8,421 nucleotides of DNA from Beijerinckiaceae bacterium (lineage in GTDB: Bacteria > Pseudomonadota > Alphaproteobacteria > Rhizobiales > Beijerinckiaceae). The stretch covers positions 1-8,421 of the forward strand of contig CANCSY010000132.1 of NCBI GenBank assembly GCA_947380915.1, written 5' to 3'. A program made the translations under genes and the position numbers. Within the stretch, counting starts at the first letter, position 1; every line of letters begins with the position of its first letter. Below are positions 6,188-8,421 of the stretch, piece by piece. The notes under the pieces are model-generated. The model worked only from the letters and a program-made list of their open reading frames with translations, did no database searches and had not been told where the DNA came from.

Positions 6188-7192
6188 ATGAAACCCAGAG
6201 CCCTCGGTTATCTCGGCGTCAACGCAAAAAGCCTCGCGGATTGGGCGGACTACGCGACCCGCCTCGCGGGCATGCAGATCGCCGACAAGGCCGGGGGCAG
6301 CATGGCCCTGCGCATGGACGACCGCAAGCAGCGGCTCGTCATCGAGGAGAATGGCGGGGACGGCGTGGCCTATTTCGGCTGGGAGATGGATGACGCGGTG
6401 GCGCTCGGCGTCTTCTGCGCCACCCTCGACAAGGCCGGCGTCAAGGCCGAGCGCGGCTCGCGGGCGCTGGCCGACCAGCGCCGGGTGAAGGATCTCGTGG
6501 TGGTCACCGACCCCATCGGCTACCGGCTGGAATTCTTCCATGGGGCGGAGGTCAGCGACCGGCCCTTCACCGGCGGGCGGGTCCATTCGGGCTTTCGCAC
6601 GGGGCCGCTGGGCCTTGGCCATGTGGTTGCCACCGCCGAGCGGGTGGCGGATGCGGTGCCCTTCTATCGCGACCTCATGGGCTTCGGCCTCAGCGATTAT
6701 TACTACAAGCCCTTCGAGGCCTATTTCTTTCATGTGAATCCGCGCCACCATTCCTTCGCGCTGATCGAGACCGGCAAGCGTTCGATCCATCACATGATGA
6801 TCGAACATTTCAGCCTCGACGATGTTGGCCAGGGGCTGGATCTCGCGCTGAAGGAAGAAGGGCGCCTCGCGGTCACGCTGGGCCGCCACTGCGGCGACTA
6901 CATGACCTCCTACTACACCCACACGCCCTCGGGCTTCATGACCGAACATGGCTGGGGCGGGCAACTCATCGACGTCGCCAACTGGACGCCCAACCACCGC
7001 ATGGAAGGGCCAAGCCTGTGGGGCCACGAACGCTCCTGGATGACCCCCGAAGGCAAGGTGGCCGCCCGCGATCTGTGCATTGAAAACGCCAACAACGGCC
7101 TGCGCCGCCCCGTGCAGGTGATGGAAGGCAACTACAACCTCATGCCCGGCGCCTGCCCCTGGTGGGATGGCGTGCAGGGGAAGCAGAGGTAG
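6188..7192 (+). CDS. Type I extradiol ring-cleavage dioxygenase (BphC-like, VOC superfamily)
   Basis: A 334-residue protein with two VOC modules (about 5-120 and 138-265), the architecture of 2,3-dihydroxybiphenyl 1,2-dioxygenase. Such enzymes open catechols next to the hydroxyls using Fe(II) and O2. The three metal ligands are present: His145 (GLGHVVATA), His202 (HHMMIEH) and Glu253 (FMTEHGWGG). Catalytic-site markers NPRHHSFAL (184-192), His234 and Tyr243 are also kept. In the usually HTNDH-like loop this protein reads HCGDY (234-238), so the Asn and second His are changed. Residues beyond about 290 form a C-terminal extension ending PGACPWWDG, making it some 35-45 residues longer than typical BphC. 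GAGGA at 6177-6181 precedes the ATG by six bases. It lies 23 bases after the binding-protein gene, presumably in one operon. Family and activity class are confident; the substrate is unknown. Confidence 0.93.
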   Translation: MKPRALGYLGVNAKSLADWADYATRLAGMQIADKAGGSMALRMDDRKQRLVIEENGGDGVAYFGWEMDDAVALGVFCATLDKAGVKAERGSRALADQRRVKDLVVVTDPIGYRLEFFHGAEVSDRPFTGGRVHSGFRTGPLGLGHVVATAERVADAVPFYRDLMGFGLSDYYYKPFEAYFFHVNPRHHSFALIETGKRSIHHMMIEHFSLDDVGQGLDLALKEEGRLAVTLGRHCGDYMTSYYTHTPSGFMTEHGWGGQLIDVANWTPNHRMEGPSLWGHERSWMTPEGKVAARDLCIENANNGLRRPVQVMEGNYNLMPGACPWWDGVQGKQR

Positions 7193-7204
7193 GGTTCCTC
7201 CCTA
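7190..7204. terminator. Small hairpin holding both convergent stop codons
   Basis: TAGGG (7190-7194) and CCCTA (7200-7204) form a 5-bp stem with a 5-base loop in the 9-base gap between the convergent dioxygenase and CAP-domain genes. Each arm contains the TAG stop of one gene. It has no T-tract, so terminator function is uncertain. Confidence 0.25.
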
Positions 7205-7711
7205 GTCGCTCATCACCAGCGCCCAGAACACCTTGTACTTCGTGCCCGGCGCATAGGCGCTGGCGATGCCCATGCGGCGCATCTTGCCGTTCAGCAGGTT
7301 GTCGTTGTGGTGGGGCGAGTTGCGCCAGCCGGAGATGGCGTCGGCGAGCGTATGATAGCCCGCCGAGATATTCTCCACCGCCGTCGAATGTTCCAGCCCC
7401 GATCCATCCAGCCGCTTTTGCAACGTGGCGCGCACTTCATGGCTCATGGAATTGGCCGCCGCCATGGCGTCCGCCTGCTTTTGCGCCTCGGCCAGCAGGA
7501 GCGGATCAAGGGATACGGTCGAGAGGCCGTTGTTGCGGCGATAGATCGAGATCAGGTCGCGCGCCGCAGCCGTGTCCACCTTCGCCTCGCGCGAGGCCAT
7601 GGAGAGGTAGAAGCTCGGCTGTCCCGTGGGGATGTCGAGGGGCTTTTGCGCGCAGGCGGCGAGGCTCAGGAAGGCGGCGAGGGCGGTCAGGCGGACGGTG
7701 ATATTGCGCAT
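7202..7711 (-). CDS. CAP-domain (SCP/PR-1-like) lipoprotein
   Basis: A 169-residue exported protein. The N-terminus is a lipoprotein signal with lipobox LAAC and the acylated Cys at position 20, so it should be anchored in the inner or outer membrane. Residues about 48-166 form a CAP domain: ARDLISIYRRNNGLSTVSLDPLLL helix, His91 in MSHEV, Glu113 in AVENIS, GWRNSPHHNDNLL with His134/135, and a final YKVFWALVM strand. These give the His/Glu cavity residues typical of CAP proteins. Bacterial members are secreted proteins of mostly unknown function, some with Ca-dependent fold stability or proposed proteolytic activity. The gene starts 20 bases after the stop of the MscS-type channel gene on the same strand, so the two probably share a transcript. 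Its ribosome site is weak (GAGAC), which would fit dependence on the upstream gene. Domain call firm, function unknown. Confidence 0.9.
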   Translation of the reverse strand: MRNITVRLTALAAFLSLAACAQKPLDIPTGQPSFYLSMASREAKVDTAAARDLISIYRRNNGLSTVSLDPLLLAEAQKQADAMAAANSMSHEVRATLQKRLDGSGLEHSTAVENISAGYHTLADAISGWRNSPHHNDNLLNGKMRRMGIASAYAPGTKYKVFWALVMSD

Positions 7712-7731
7712 GGGTCTCGTTTCAACAGTGA

Positions 7732-8421
7732 TCAGGATTTTGTGACGGGCAGGGCGCCCAGCGCGGCTTCAAGCCGTTCGAGCCCTGCTATGGCGATGGT
7801 GGGGGGCGCTGCGGCGGGCGGGGTGAATTCGATTCCCGCCGTCTTGAAACGCTTGAAGATGTCGAAATGCAGATCGCTCTTCACCCGGCCGGAGGTCTCG
7901 ACGTCAGCGACAAAGCACATCAGCTCGAATTTCAGCAGGGTCTCCGTCATGCCCACGAAGGAGACGAAGGGGGCGGGAATCCGCAGCACCAGCTCCTGCC
8001 CCTTGGCGCAGGCGATGAGCGTGTCGCGCACCACTTCCGGATCGGCGCTCATGTGGACGGTGATCGGAATCTTGATGCGGCCGGTCTTGTCGCCGCGCAC
8101 CCAGTTCTTCACCACGCCGGTGACGAGGTTGGAGTTGGGCACGATCATCGTGGCGCAGTCGAAGGTTTCGATTTCCGTCGAGCGCACATTGATGCGCCGG
8201 ACATAGCCCTGCTCCTCGCCCAGCACCACCCAGTCGCCCACGCGAATGGCCCGCTCCCACAGCAGGATCAATCCCGAGACGAAATTGTTGACGATGGATT
8301 GCAGGCCAAAGCCGATGCCGACCGACAGGGCGCCCGCGACGATGGCCAGCTTGTCGAAACTGAGCCCCATATAGCCAAGGCCCACGGCCGCCGCGATGAC
8401 GAAGCCGATATAACCCACGCT
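7732..8421 (-). CDS. MscS-family mechanosensitive channel (N-terminus outside window)
   Basis: The frame is open to the window edge, giving 229 visible C-terminal residues. The GTG at 8418 is an internal Val codon inside a membrane helix, so the start lies beyond the window. Numbering from the first visible residue, 1-20 is the end of a transmembrane helix. Residues 24-54 form the Gly/Ala-rich pore helix, with FGLQSIVNNFVSGLILL. ERAIRVGDWVVLG (56-68) begins the MscS beta domain. RSTEIETFDCATMIVPNS (about 80-97) is the family signature, followed by the cytosolic alpha/beta domain and a Pro/Ala-rich tail. It is an inner-membrane channel opening under membrane tension to release solutes on osmotic downshock. 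The FGLQSIVNNF form resembles the large MscK-like subgroup, so a long N-terminal region is likely. The CAP-domain lipoprotein gene follows after 20 bases. Confidence 0.92.
   Translation of the reverse strand, partial: SVGYIGFVIAAAVGLGYMGLSFDKLAIVAGALSVGIGFGLQSIVNNFVSGLILLWERAIRVGDWVVLGEEQGYVRRINVRSTEIETFDCATMIVPNSNLVTGVVKNWVRGDKTGRIKIPITVHMSADPEVVRDTLIACAKGQELVLRIPAPFVSFVGMTETLLKFELMCFVADVETSGRVKSDLHFDIFKRFKTAGIEFTPPAAAPPTIAIAGLERLEAALGALPVTKS

Noticed and set aside
6149..7027. 292-codon open frame opposite the extradiol dioxygenase
   Set aside because: It is antisense to a gene with all metal ligands conserved. The translation is His/Ala/Gly-rich without family motifs.

Overview
The window is a GC-rich, densely packed stretch of bacterial chromosome. 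It looks alphaproteobacterial, most likely Hyphomicrobiales (Bradyrhizobium/Xanthobacter/Beijerinckiaceae-like). This is inferred from base composition, the gene families present and the style of the proteins; no rRNA or other taxonomic marker is present. There are ten protein-coding genes, two of them cut by the window edges. No tRNA, rRNA, CRISPR array or insertion sequence was seen, and no gene-free stretch exceeds 300 bases.

Layout. (1) Bases 1-1167, plus strand: the 3' part of a luciferase-like (LLM) flavin-dependent oxidoreductase, ending at a strong hairpin shared with the convergent neighbour. (2) Bases 1204-2187, minus strand: a small SWIB/MDM2-domain protein preceded by a VapBC-type toxin-antitoxin pair (PIN toxin, AbrB/MazE-like antitoxin) with a near-perfect 27-bp operator palindrome. 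(3) Bases 2267-4938, minus strand: a translationally coupled pair, a short 'core' MetE-like zinc methyltransferase followed by a UbiD-family decarboxylase. (4) Bases 4939-5126: a 188-bp divergent regulatory region with direct repeats containing GCGCAAA. (5) Bases 5127-7192, plus strand: a NitT/TauT/SsuA-type periplasmic substrate-binding protein followed by a type I extradiol ring-cleavage dioxygenase (BphC-like, two VOC modules). (6) Bases 7202-8421, minus strand: a CAP-domain lipoprotein downstream of a truncated MscS-type mechanosensitive channel.

How the genes may work together. The divergent block in the middle (binding protein + extradiol dioxygenase facing MetE-like + UbiD), with the LLM oxidoreductase nearby, reads like a catabolic island for a small aromatic acid. 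The binding protein would capture the substrate, UbiD would decarboxylate (or carboxylate) the ring, the VOC dioxygenase would open a catecholic ring, and the LLM enzyme would hydroxylate or desulfonate. The MetE-like protein is the unusual partner. It keeps all four zinc ligands but lacks the N-terminal half of MetE, so it may move a methyl or alkyl group to or from a thiol or folate, for example in O-demethylation. The substrate is not deducible from sequence. Transporter permease/ATPase genes, a UbiX prenyltransferase, a flavin reductase and a regulator gene are not in the window.
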